NCBI RefSeq assembly: GCF_963576675.1
Contig: NC_088911.1
Span: forward strand, 84,287,256 to 84,351,255
Source of the DNA: Euphorbia lathyris
Lineage: Eukaryota; Streptophyta; Magnoliopsida; Malpighiales; Euphorbiaceae
Length of the DNA stretch: 64,000 bases
Reading direction: 5' to 3'
Of the stretch, positions 1-10,746 are shown piece by piece; position 1 is the stretch's first letter; each line of letters begins with the position of its first letter. The position numbers were made by a program, and so were the translations under genes. The notes under the pieces were generated by a model. That model made no database searches. It had not been told where the DNA came from and worked only from the letters and a program-made list of their open reading frames with translations.

Positions 1-1753
1 ATATTTTCAGACATGTATTACACTTTAATTAAGGGTGAATTAGACAAAAGTCATGAATCAAGTATATATTTATAATTTCCTCATCCTTAAAGAAGATTTT
101 TTTTTATTTTGTCACATTTTTCAGTTTTTTAACTACATCCGTATCTCACTTTCTTTCTTTTCAAATATATGGTTTTTAAATAATGAAGAAAATAACTGAA
201 TTTTGACAAAAATAGAAATAAAAGTATGAAATGATAAAACACAAATATAGGAATTACTTAAATGTAAATTAAAATTCAAACATGATTTTTGATGTAATTT
301 CCTCTTTAATTAATCAAATTAAGCCTTAGATAATATTATTCCACGAATATATCTAATCAAAAGGCTTACTATAAACAAATTGTTTTGGAGTTTATAAACA
401 AAAATTAAAATATTCTTCACTTAAACATAATCATACATATATGAAAGTCTTCTATTAAAAGAGTTTTGTTAAATTAATCCTTTCATATATATATATATAC
501 ATGCCATGTTTTTAAATGAATATACACCTCGTAATATTAACTCAAATACAAAAGACTAAAAGGTACATTTAGTATATTTTTGGTATAATATTATTAAGTA
601 TATTATATGCATGTATTGGCCAAGAGTTGTACAAATGAATAATTGTGCTTAATTAACTCTTCCATTTATAAAATGTGTTTATTTAATTAAGATTTGATTA
701 TTAAATTAACATACTAAATATTCACACTAATATTCGTGCTAATATTCATGCTAATGTTTGCACTAATATACATGCTCATGTATGCACTAATTTAAAAAAG
801 TCAACTCTTTCTCTTTTGACCGAACTAAAGAAGAAATATTTATAGGGAACAAAATTGATATTTTCCAGATAAAGTATGAAATCTGAATTGCACTTTCAGT
901 CTCTGGCAAAGATGCTACATCAACACTCTCCATTTGCCTATAAATAGAATTCTATAACATGCTATCAATAACAAGGTGCGCTACATTTCCTTCTAACATG
1001 TTGTTTGAAAGAAAACGAACTTCAAAATTTATACAATTCATATTTTGTGGATCAGATACTTCATAATTGAACCATCAATGTTATACAATTATGATCTATA
1101 AAAAAATTAAGCTTTTGCTAGTTTTGGTTGCGTTAATCAGTGAATAAAATGATTTGTTGATGGTTGTTAATATGTTTAGATGGGTGTTAGATGCTTTTTG
1201 GAGAGCATTCGTGTTATATGATAATGATATTCTTATAGGTGAACTGCATGGGACTCAAAACCTCATTGTAGATATGTAATTTGTTTTACAATGAAATTAA
1301 ACACTATCTTTATTTTGTATATAGTAGGGGAGTTCTGTTAATTCAGTGGGCATTTAACGCTTCTACCAGTGTTAGAAACTGTTAATTCCACCTAAATGAA
1401 ACAATTGTTTCTCACTACTGCATTATTTAAATTTCTCTGACAATTAAGTGTTTTCTTTTATTTTCCATTCCATCCTTTGATTGAGCAGCTACTGTTGTGT
1501 GTCCAAACAACGTATTAAGTGATTTTCCTTCGTATTGAACATTTTCTTTCATATTCCTCTTTTTTTCCTAGTCTATTTATTCACTGCACATATGTGGTTA
1601 TCATTTGAAATGTGAACAAATATCTAATTTATATTACTATGTGCTCAAGGTCATGTGAAGGAAAATGTACCATTCAAAGGCAAGTATGTGTCGTAAACAT
1701 TGGTCCAATTCAAGTTGTTTCCAGCGAACATGTCTCTCTCTCTCTCTCTCTCT

Positions 1754-1822
<69 letters not shown>

Positions 1823-2185
1823 TATACATACATATATAGGAACACACATATGCACAAATGGAGGGCACTAGATGAATTAAGTTGATTTCTTTTTTTACTG
1901 TTGCAGCTGGTCTCCCGTTAGTTGTCTAGCTTTTCCATTATCACTGTTTGCAGAAAGTTCTCAGCTTTTGTTTGTTGAACTTGTTTTCCATTCTATTTTG
2001 TGGTTGATATCAGAATGTTGGTGTCCACTTTGAAAGATGGAATGCTGGAGTACTTGCCATGTTACATTGAAAGGTTTGAATGAAGGAACAAAAGATCTTT
2101 TAGGATAGATATGGTCTTACAAAGGTATATGCCTACCCATTTGTTTGCTTCTTTTCTTTCCATAAAATTTTGAAAAAAACAATAA
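1..2185. other. AT-rich intergenic DNA, no confident gene
   Basis: No coding region can be supported here. Positions about 720-790 hold a degenerate run of a 16-bp unit of the type cactaatattcatgct. An interval at about 2011-2071 looks like an exon: it is preceded by an AG, stays open for about 20 codons and is followed by a GT. I could not connect it to a gene or recognise the peptide, so it is recorded only as a weak lead. Confidence 0.5.
1732..1818. repeat. Compound microsatellite (CT)n(TA)n(CA)n
   Basis: Three dinucleotide runs follow each other directly: CT from about 1732 to 1755, TA from about 1757 to 1790 and CA from about 1791 to 1818. The open frames across it are translations of the repeat and not genes. 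Confidence 0.95.
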
Positions 2186-2346
2186 GGGTAAAATACATTC
2201 ATGGCTCCTAAACTATAATGCTACTAACATCATGGTCCTTAAATTTTATTTATTGGCATAAAAATCGTTTTGATGTCAAGGAATAAGGTATAGGGATCAT
2301 AATATTAGTAGCTTTGTAGTTCGGGGGTCATGAACATAATTTACAC
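2186..2346. mobile_element. Short foldback MITE, about 160 bp
   Basis: The left end starts gggtaaaatacattcatggc. The right end, reverse-complemented, reads gtgtaaattatgttcatgac, and the arms stay alignable for about 55 bp. This is the usual form of small non-autonomous plant MITEs. I could not see a clean target duplication, so the family is not assigned. Confidence 0.6.
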
Positions 2347-3013
2347 AAATATATCATTTAAATACATCTACTTCAATTTTTGGTACATTTGTTGTTATAC
2401 TTTAAAGTTTTCACAGAATGAAAGTATAGTAGACCAAATTGACATGATTTTGCTATTTATATGTTTTTTCCTGGAGTTTTAAGTGAGGATGAGTATTATA
2501 TTTTCAATTTGACAGTATGTTTGTTATCTTTTATATGTTTCTAGACAAGTTTCCTATGGCTAATAGATTAAGTAACTATTTAATCAACTTAATTGAAAAT
2601 ACAAATTCATGTCATTTTGGTGTTGTCTTAAAAACTACTAGACAATAAGATTTTTCCTATTAAAGTTATGGTTCAAAAGACTCCAAATAAAGGCAGGCCT
2701 TATTGTCACTATGCTTTTAACTTGTATTGTTGTTGCAAGAAAAGCACAAGTTTGTGCAATGTATTACCATATTGATGTCTTTATTGTGTTATGCCAAATA
2801 ACAATTATGATTTTCTCTATAGTTTCTATCTCGTGCTTTTAGCCTTTGAGTCGTTCTTTTGCAGGTGGTTTTCACACAAGGGCATTGTCATTCTTGCACT
2901 TCCTAAAAAATGTGTGCTACTGTTGGAGGTAACGAACCTTACTTCTGAAACTCTTGCATCCTTGTTTCGTCATCACAACATTTCTTTGTTGTTTTGACTT
3001 GTTTTCTTCATTT

Positions 3014-3180
3014 ATTGGGACTATGTTCGGGAATAAAAGATACCTACACGGTTCGAGTTTTAGGAGCGGACTCTTGTTAAAAAATTGGCAGAGAAAGGCT
3101 TGGCCCCAGTACACCCTTGCGGTGGGACCCCTCCCCGGACCCTCTCTTAAGCGGGGACGCGTAGTGCACCGGGCCGCCCA
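3014..3180 (+). mobile_element. Au-like SINE copy, 5' end decayed
   Basis: This copy shares the body of the two SINEs at 36 kb: a box-B-like ggttcgagt, then cccagtacacccttg, ggtgggacccctccccgga, and the tail gcaccgggccgccc. That layout, a tRNA-derived head with a GGGCCGCCC tail, matches the plant Au SINE family. The 5' part before the box B is diverged and I cannot see a target duplication. It is the oldest-looking of the three copies. Confidence 0.75.
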
Positions 3181-3512
3181 TTATCTTTAATAAAACAAAT
3201 GTTTTATCCGATTGCGAATTTGGATTTTGGAGATAAAATGCGTCAAGAAACCTTCTTGATGGGTTAAATTTTTCCTTTTTAATAATTGTTAAGTGTACTG
3301 ATTGGATTTGTTATGTAATTATTCTTGTGTTTAGTTGCAAATTCCTTCCTTTTGATGTGTTATGTTCAGTAGTTATGGAGAAAGTGTTATCACTCGCTTT
3401 AACATCAACTTTCGGATGATATTCTTGCTGCTAACTACAATGAAATTGTTCCCTTTGTTAAAAGTTATTTTCCTTTCAAGATTCTATTTTTCACATATTG
3501 GTTTTAGGAATT

Positions 3513-4731
3513 GGGACAATTACAAAACTAGCACCTTTTAAGGTGTTAGTTTTCTTTTCTAACTCCTTTTGAAAAACTAACCAAAACTAACACATTTCAA
3601 TAAGTAACTTCCAAGTTTACCCCCATCTTCTTCCTTAACATAACTGTCTTTGTCTTCCCCCCTATCTCTCTCGCACTCTCTCTCTCTCTCTAAAGAATAG
3701 AACAATCTACAGAACGACTACGAATACTACAACAATCAATCCAACCCACAGTTCCTATAACAAAATTTCTATAATCATATAAGTTTTTCATTGGGTTTTA
3801 GTTTTATTGAAAAGATTTAAAGCTTAGTACATTCATCGTTAAGGTGAACGACGAACGGCGAACGTAAGAGGAGGAAGAAGCGACCATTTTTTCCGGCAAT
3901 CTCGTCCCAATATATATTGTTTCTCTTCCCTTTTCATGTTTTTCCTGGTCGTGCGAATCCAAAAAACAGTGGCATTGTTATCTGAAAATGGATTTGAGTT
4001 GGAATATCAATTTCAGATTTTTTCCCCGACAGTGTCGATATCTGTAGATATTTGTAGATATCTGTAGATATTTGTAGATATTTGTTGATATTTGTAGATA
4101 TTTGTAGATATCTGTCGATATCTGTAGATATATGTTGTAGATATTTGTCGATATGTGTCGATATTCGACAGATATCTACAAATATCGACAAATATCTACA
4201 GATATCGACACTGTCGGGGAAAAAAATCTGAAATTGATATTCCAACTCAAATCCATTTTCAGATAACAAAGCCATTGTTTTTTGGATTCGCACGACCAGG
4301 AAAAACATGAAAAGGGAAGAGAAACAATATATATTGGGACGAGATTGCCGGAAAAAATGGTCGCTTCTTCCTCCTCTTCCGTTCGCCGTTCGTCGTTCAC
4401 CTTAACGATGAATGTACTAAGCTTTAAATCTTTTCAATAAAACTAAAACCCAATGAAAAACTTATATGATTATAGAAATTTTGTTATAGGAACTGTGGGT
4501 TGGATTGATTGTTGTAGTATTCGTAATCGTTCTGTAGATTGTTCTGTTCTTTAGAGAGAGAGAGAGAGTGCGAGAGAGATAGGGGGGAAGACAAAGACAG
4601 TTATGTTAAGGAAGAAGATGAGGGTAAACTTAGAAGTTACTTATTGAAATGTGTTAGTTTTGGTTAGTTTTTCAAAAGGAGTTAGAAAAGAAAACTAACA
4701 CCTTAAAAGGTGCTAGTTTTGTAATTGTCCA
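3513..4731. mobile_element. Mutator-type foldback element 1 (1.2-kb inverted repeat)
   Basis: The left arm begins gggacaattacaaaactagc and the right arm ends with its complement, gctagttttgtaattgtcc. The two arms, each about 600 bp, mirror each other almost to the centre near 4165. The centre is an array of 12-bp units of the type gatatctgtaga. A perfect 9-bp direct repeat, ttaggaatt, flanks the element at 3504-3512 and 4732-4740. A 9-bp duplication with very long inverted repeats is typical of non-autonomous Mutator-like (MULE) foldbacks. No transposase is present. The arms hold a CT microsatellite in the left and its GA complement in the right. Confidence 0.85.
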
Positions 4732-4819
4732 TTAGGAATTTAATAATGTAATTGAGGATGTTTTTTTATGTATGTATAATTTTGAAGTCTCATAATTATA
4801 GTTTCTATTGTTTTTTTAA

Positions 4820-5777
4820 GGGATAAGGTACCAAAATAGGCCTAAGGTTTTTGGGGAAGTACCAATTTAGGCTCAACGTTCAAAATAGTACTAATATAGG
4901 CTTAACGTTTACAACATAATATCAGTTTAGACTTAACGTTTATAATATAGCATCAATTTAGGCATCGCGTACAAAATAGCACCAATATAGGCTTAACGTT
5001 TACAAAATAATACGAATTTAAGCTTAACGTTTTACAAAATATATACAATTTAAGCTAAATGTCATAATTAAATTAATCATATTATATTCTTTCCCTATTA
5101 ACTTTATATGTTGTCTTTTTATTTAGTTCTATATTCTTATTTATTATAATCCAATTAATTAGTATTCTTGCCCATTAAAATCTTATATTTGTTTTTTTAT
5201 CAACCATTCCATGACTCCGAAATTCCATGGCTCATGTAATATATGCAAACTAAAAGTAATTGAATATCCACAATATTTTGAACACTAGTTAAAATAATAT
5301 TGATAAATGTCAGTGTTCGAAATATTATGGATTTTCAATTACTTTTAGTTTGCATATATTATATGAGCCATGGAATTTCGGAGTCATGAAATGGTTGATG
5401 AAAAACAAATATAAGGTTTTAATGGGCAAGAAAACTAATTAATTGTATTATAATAAATAAGAAAATAGAACTAAATAAAAAAAATAACATATAAAGTTAA
5501 TAGGAAAAGAATATAATATGGTTAATTTAATTGTGGCGTTTAACTTAAATTGGATATCTTTTGTAAACATTAAGCTTAAATTCGTATTATTTTGTAAACT
5601 TTAAACCTATATTGGTACTATTTTGTATGTGAGACCTAAATTGATGCTATATTGTAAACGTTAAGCCTAAATTGATATTATGTTGTAAACGTTAAGCCTA
5701 TATTAGTGCTATTTTGAACGTTGAGCCTAAATTAGTAATTCCCTAAAAACCTTAGACCTATTTTGGTAGCTTATCCC
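4820..5777. mobile_element. Mutator-type foldback element 2 (0.96-kb inverted repeat)
   Basis: The termini are gggataaggtaccaaaatag on the left and its near-complement ending gtagcttatccc on the right. Each arm contains several diverged copies of a unit of about 37 bp with the core ggcttaacgtttacaa. The centre near 5290 is also a strong inverted repeat, with ccatggctcatgtaatatat mirrored on the other side. The 9-bp sequence tttttttaa lies directly outside both ends (4811-4819 and about 5779-5787), as expected for a MULE duplication. It lacks coding capacity and lies only about 80 bp after foldback element 1. Confidence 0.8.
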
Positions 5778-5879
5778 TTTTTTTTAATGATTGTATAATT
5801 GCATTTTTATAGATATAATATAATTGGTTTACTTGAAACATAATTTGATTTATATGCGATTTTTAACTTTTACATTGTT

Positions 5880-5960
5880 ATATATATATATATATATATT
5901 CTATAAAAAAAATATATATATATATATTCTATAAAATATATATATATATATACACACACG
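5880..5960. repeat. AT-rich microsatellite cluster
   Basis: Three (TA)n runs are separated by two copies of ttctataaaa, and the cluster ends in a short (CA)n run. Confidence 0.9.
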
Positions 5961-6049
5961 AGAGTTTCCTTCAATCCAAATAAAGTAGCAAAAAAAAATA
6001 TAATATAAAATGATTTTGAATAAAATTTTCAATTTCCAACCCAATTTCT

Positions 6050-6812
6050 TATCAATATCTGTCGGTAAGTTATTTAGATTAATATTTCAAAAAAATAGAT
6101 CATCGACACAAATGGGTCGGTGATGTTGTCGAGTGTCCGATGGAAATCACCTACTAAAAGTAGTCAGTGTTTCCGACACAAAATACCAACTGAAAATTGT
6201 ATCGGTGATTTCTTGTGTCGGTAAAAAATTATCGCAACTGCTTACCTACGAGGTGATGCAGCAGAAATAAACAGACTTTCGTTCTAAACACTTGCTCGCG
6301 CACGAACAAAGCTTAAAACCGTCAACTATCGTTGAATCGCGCACGACTAATGAAAATTGAAAAAAAGAGAATAAACTCTGAAATTCTTATTAATCAATAA
6401 CTGCCTTATATAAGGTGGAGGTCGAGCCTTTATATAGGCTGACAAAATAAAACCTAATCCGAAACCTAAAAGGAAAAGGAAAACAATAAAATATGAAAAG
6501 TGCGCTAAAACACAAAAAGGCCGATTTGAGGCCCTAAACGACCTCGGATGGCTTAAAAACACGTCCACCATGGGCCGAATCCAACAAAATTAGGGTCCGA
6601 AATCGCTAAATTCCAACAACCCGTTTTATCTTCAAAATTTCAGTTTCGGGTCCGTTTTCTCCAAATAGTTTAAGGCCCGCTCCACTTCATCACGAGGTCA
6701 ACACCAACACATCAATATTTGTCGGTCTTCTATCGGTGATCACGATCGCCGACGCAAATAAGCTAATCACCTACTTATTTTTGTGCAGGTGATAGCGATT
6801 TTTCTTGTAATG
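6050..6812. mobile_element. Degraded CACTA (En/Spm)-like element
   Basis: The right end reads gatagcgatttttcttgtaatg, which is the reverse complement of a CACTACAAGAAAAATCGC-type CACTA terminus with one changed base. Inside are repeated motifs around gtcggtgat and cgacacaaat, as in CACTA subterminal regions. A solo LTR sits inside it. I could not find a matching left terminus, so the left boundary is approximate and no transposase is visible. Confidence 0.5.
6239..6703 (-). mobile_element. Solo LTR inserted in the CACTA-like element
   Basis: Read on the minus strand it starts tgttgacctcgtgatgaagt and ends gtaggtaagca, giving the TG...CA ends of an LTR. It has two TATA-box-like motifs, ctatataaagg and ttatataagg. 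The flanks are gcaac (6234-6238) and ccaac (6704-6708), a possible 5-bp duplication with one mismatch. No internal retrotransposon sequence is present, so this is read as a solo LTR left by recombination. The lineage is not assigned. Confidence 0.55.
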
Positions 6813-7261
6813 GAAGAGGCATTTCAATTGGATGTTAAGGATAAGAGCTCAAATTTGTGTTAAGAAATAATCCTATATAGTTGTTGAAAGCTTCATTTGT
6901 GTTCTTCATTTGAGATAAAAGAGAATAGAGTGGTTAGATTCATATTTATCATTCTACCATTTTTGTAAAGAGATCAAATGTGTAGTTTGAGTTTTTTAGG
7001 TTCTCATTAGCTCCTAGAAAAAGTGTAGGTTCTTAAACACCCGTAAACTTAAGGTTATAAGAGTTTCTCAATTAAGTTTGAGAAAAATTGAAGGGTGAAT
7101 TTCTCAAACACTAGGGAAGTTTTGAGAGAAGTAGATATCAGAGTGATATTTATTTGAGTAGCTTTTAAGTTGTAAAAGGCATGCAGACTTGATTCTTGCC
7201 CGTTAAAAAAATCACAGTGAAAAATCTTGAGAGGTGCTCTCGGAGACAGGACATAGGCCGT
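6813..7261 (+). mobile_element. 3' part of an old Copia-type LTR, split by the Tat element
   Basis: The sequence ending gctctcggagacaggacata, followed after the Tat element by agttactgaacctg, resembles the 3' part of Copia LTRs. The SIRE LTR at 52.3 kb has a comparable stretch around gcaggacgtaggc. The Tat element with its gccgt duplication cuts this LTR in two. The remaining part continues from 29937. The assignment rests on resemblance only. Confidence 0.4.
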
Positions 7262-9610
7262 TGTTAGACGAGGTGCCGCGGCCTAATCTCCCGGGCGGAC
7301 CGGGGGGTGGACAACCTCATGGCGACGTAAGCGGTGATTAGCGCCGAAAGCAACCAATCGTGGAATCAAGCTGCTCGGCAGGACCGGAGCTCGGAGATAT
7401 GGAAGAGTCGCCACCCACGAATGGGAAAATGAACACCGATCCCTTGCGAGAGACCGGTGTGGGTTCGGGAAACTTAGGTACGAGCCGAGAAGGCTAGCTC
7501 CTTTCCGGAGAAAGGCTACTAGGCACCCCGACATCGCCCGGTTATGAACCACCGGCCTCCTACTCAGCATGTTAGGCGATAACGGACTAATCGTATACTT
7601 CTTTAAGTTTAAAATTCATTTGAAACCCTTTTCTTTCTCTTTTTAGAAACCATTTTGAGCATATGATATTGAAAAGCCACCTCAGTAAAGAATCACCCAT
7701 TTATGTTTATACATACACAGAGAGGGAAGAAAGAAATGATTTATTTACAATCGTATTTAAATGTTATGTTGTGTGTTTATTCTACACTAACTTATTTCCC
7801 CAAAACGAGTTTTATTTACATGGTTCGCACCTTAATCGCCCTTGGAACGATTTAGGAGCGTTTTAAAACCTCGTTTGATGAAGCTTACCCGAATCGCTGT
7901 TGGAACGACTCGAGTATTTGAAAACGTTTGAGATAAAGAACCTTTTAATAAGAAAACGTGGTTAAACATACAAGTCAATTTCATTTTGTACAAATCCTTT
8001 AAGAAAATGATTCCAAAAATCTATTATTTGCAAAAAAAAAACGATTTTAATTACAATGATCCTTTAATCCGCATTTGGAACGGATTAAGGTTTTAAAACG
8101 TGGTGTTTTGAAGACGATTTGGAATATTAACAAGAATGACTCTATTTATTTACATTAGAAAAAAAAAACTCATTAGTTTAAATAATTCAATTGAAAACTC
8201 TCTTTTTGTGATTTATTTTCCCCACTTATTTAATGGACTCTCTAATTGTTATAATTACAACAATAAACTTATTTTAACTAATATTTACACTTAAATAAAG
8301 CCCATTTGAAATATGGACCCAAGAATGGGCTCAAAGGGTAAAGAAAATACTTTGTACATACGTATATACATTTAAATCAAAAATAGAATATAAAATAAGA
8401 GTTAATACAAAAGAAGCTATATGTATATATAAAAATAATAGGTACAATATATCTATACTTTGAAAATGTGAAAATAATAAGTAAATCCTATAACTAAGAA
8501 AATAATTCTTATCCAAAAATAATTTTATTCAATAATCACTAAAACAACCCAAATGTTCCAAAAACTATACATATACATAACTACTATAGTTTTAAATACC
8601 AAAAATACCATATGCTGATATATATTAATTATTTCTCAAAATACCAAATAACTAACATTTAAAACATAACCAAAATTAATAAAAAGGAATACATATATAT
8701 ACTTATACTTATATTGTAAAATGGAATAAATAATAATATACAAATATTCTAGAATGATTATATATGCTAAAGTTCTAAAATAATTTGAAAAACATATATT
8801 ACATATTTATATATATGTACTAGGGATTAAAAGTTTAAAAGTTAAGAAAAAGGGACGGAAATGGCATTTTTTTACATTTTGGCAGATTTACCGACGGAAA
8901 GTCTGTCGGTAAACAGCATTTAGTGACAGAATAGGTAAATTACAGCAGCACTCCTAAATGTTTCCAGATTTATTCAAAAGCTTTAAATTAAATCTAATTC
9001 AATCGTTTTGGGTTTCCGAACTACCAAAGATGGATCATAGTCGAAAACGGAAATTCCTAAACGACGTTTTTTATTTCAAAACATTATTTGGAAATTCCTT
9101 TTAAATTAAAAATTTGTAATTACAACGTTTTCGATACCCGAACTACCTTTTATCGGATCACGGTTCGTATTGGGACATCAAAACGAAATTTTTTATTTTA
9201 AAACAAAACCGAATTTTATTTAACACGAAATGAAAATTAAATAAATACGCTAATTAAATAAAATGTGACAAAATAAATAAATGACTAAATGAATAAAAAC
9301 TATAGCATAAAAATAGAAGAAGAGAATAAATTAAATAAAATAAAGAGTCTAGTCCTCGGATAATACCTTGAATTCGGTATCTGACAGTTGAAACCGATTG
9401 ATTCCACGAACCACGAGCTCCCATTTTTTATAAAAAATTTAGTAAATATTGAACTTAGGAAATTTAGAGATTTTAAATTTTTAGGAAAAAAAATGTTTTT
9501 TCCTAAAAAAATCAACTTCCTCTCTCTAGAAAAATATCTAGTGTGAGAAGCTCTCTAAGGATTCCTCCTCCCTTTCTCCTCCTCCCCCTTTTTTGCATGG
9601 GGATCCGTGC

Positions 9611-9619
9611 CTTTTATAG
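9611..9619 (-). promoter_or_regulatory. TATA box of the 3' LTR
   Basis: The minus strand reads cctataaaagg, a strong plant TATA box. It is at the same place as in the 5' LTR (29309-29319). Transcription from this copy would leave the element and run leftwards into the flanking DNA. Confidence 0.65.
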
Positions 9620-9629
9620 GCAAACGGGT

Positions 9630-10110
9630 CCCCGGACCAATGGGCGACGCCCAAAAGAAATTGGGCGTCGCCCATTGGGGTTGGGCGGCCGCCCAACATT
9701 TGTTGGGCGATCGCCCAACAATCGTTGGGCGATCGCCCAACGCTAGGTTGGGCGCCCGCGCCCAACCTCCGTCGGACGTTCGCCCGACGTGGTTGGGCGC
9801 CCGCCCGACTACCCTCGGGGCGTGCCTCGAGCCATCGGGCGTGCGCACCCCGCGGCCGCCGAGTGCGCGTCCCGCGCCGCCGGACGCTCACACGTCGCGG
9901 CCGCCGAACGCGCGCTTCGCGCTACCGGGCACGTGCGCTCAGCGGCCCACGAGAGCACGCCCCATGCCACCGGACCCGGGCATTGCTCGGATGTCGAGAG
10001 CGTGCCACTTGCGGCGCGTCTGACGGACGCCGAGCGCACGTCCCGCGCCGCCGAGCGGGCGTTCGACCATTGTCGTCCGCGTGCCGGATGCCGCTAAGCA
10101 CCCGCGCCGT
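9630..10110 (-). repeat. GC-rich palindrome cluster in LTR U3
   Basis: Short palindromes built on gggcgNNcgccc follow each other, for example gttgggcgatcgcccaac, ttgggcggccgcccaa and ttgggcgtcgcccaa. They pass into CG-rich sequence without clear units. The block is far richer in GC and CpG than anything else in the window. It lies directly upstream of the LTR TATA box. The equivalent in the other LTR is about 29330-29810, with a different number of palindromes. Open frames across it on both strands are a side effect of its composition. Confidence 0.85.
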
Positions 10111-10235
10111 GCCGCTAATTTTCCTTTGCTTATTATTCTTTATAGATTTTTTGTTTTTCAAAACTTCCGGAATCAATCACTTCAACCGTCTTGTTTTCAG
10201 GTTTTCGTCACAGGTCCTCCGACTCAGTGTCTACA

Positions 10236-10257
10236 GTTGCCCCTACTTTTCTATTTT
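10236..10257 (-). other. Polypurine tract region of the Tat element
   Basis: Directly before the 3' LTR the minus strand reads agaaaagtaggggcaac, a purine-rich run. This is where the plus-strand primer of an LTR retrotransposon is expected. Confidence 0.7.
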
Positions 10258-10471
10258 GACAGTGATGTGTGTGTTTCAAAAACGTTTTTTTGCTAACGTA
10301 ACACATGGAATGTAAAACATATAAAAGTAAAAGACACGTAAAGAGTAGGAGGGAGCATACCTGACCTTCGCGCTGCGCGCTCTGGTGTCGTTCTCTGATT
10401 CTTTCCATCCTTGCCTCTGAATCGGCCGTCGGTGGATGTTTTTCTCTCGAAATCTAGCGTACGTTGACTAT

Positions 10472-10746
10472 GGGTAAGAATGGCTCGAAAGCAACCTCGG
10501 TCGTGGACCGTAGGTAAGATGGCTAAAAAGCTACCTCGGTCGTGAACCGTAGGTAAGATGGCTAAAAAGCTACCTCGGTCGTGAACCGTAGGTAAGATGG
10601 CTAAAAAGCTACCTCGGTCGTGAACCGTAGGTAAGATGGCTAAAAAGCTACCTCGATCGTGAACCGTAGGTAAGATGGCTAAAAAGCTACCTCGGTCGTG
10701 AACCGTAGGTAAGATGGCTAAAAAGCTACCTCGGTCGTGAACCGTA
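10472..10746. repeat. 39-bp minisatellite, left part (about 7 copies)
   Basis: The unit is 39 bp and contains ggtaagatggctaaaaagct and acctcggtcgtgaaccgta. The first copy is diverged and the rest are nearly identical. Because 39 is divisible by three, the minus strand stays open and would read PTVHDRGSFLAIL repeated, but nothing else supports a gene. The array continues at 13548 after the hAT insertion. It lies between the antisense gene and the 3' LTR, the hypervariable region where Tat elements are known to carry tandem repeats. Confidence 0.95.

Larger units (their letters stand above)
7262..10235 (-). repeat. 3' LTR of the Tat element
   Basis: This 2,974-bp LTR has TG...CA ends and is nearly the same as the copy at 26965-29936. 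On the plus strand it starts tgttagacgaggtgccgcgg and ends gactcagtgtctaca. On the minus strand it has a GC-rich U3 part with many palindromes, then a TATA box (9611-9619), then an AT-rich R/U5 part. Single-base changes and short indels in the palindrome block separate it from the other copy, so insertion was fairly recent. Confidence 0.95.

Noticed and set aside
1612..1885. ORFs on both strands across the compound microsatellite
   Set aside because: They are dinucleotide repeat translations (YIYIYI, HTHTHT).
2864..2928. Exon-like interval preceded by tttgcag and followed by gtaacg, open in one frame (WFSHKGIVILALPKK)
   Set aside because: It has good splice-like borders, but I found no neighbouring exons and could not recognise the peptide. 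One isolated exon is not enough for a gene.
3934..4308. Minus-strand ORF of 124 codons in foldback element 1
   Set aside because: It lies across the palindrome centre and translates the 12-bp array. It has no protein-like composition.
9543..10315. Several overlapping long ORFs on both strands in the GC-rich LTR block (and again near 29254-29950)
   Set aside because: They arise because GC-rich palindromic sequence has few stop codons. They occur in several frames at once and the frames are not conserved between the two LTR copies.
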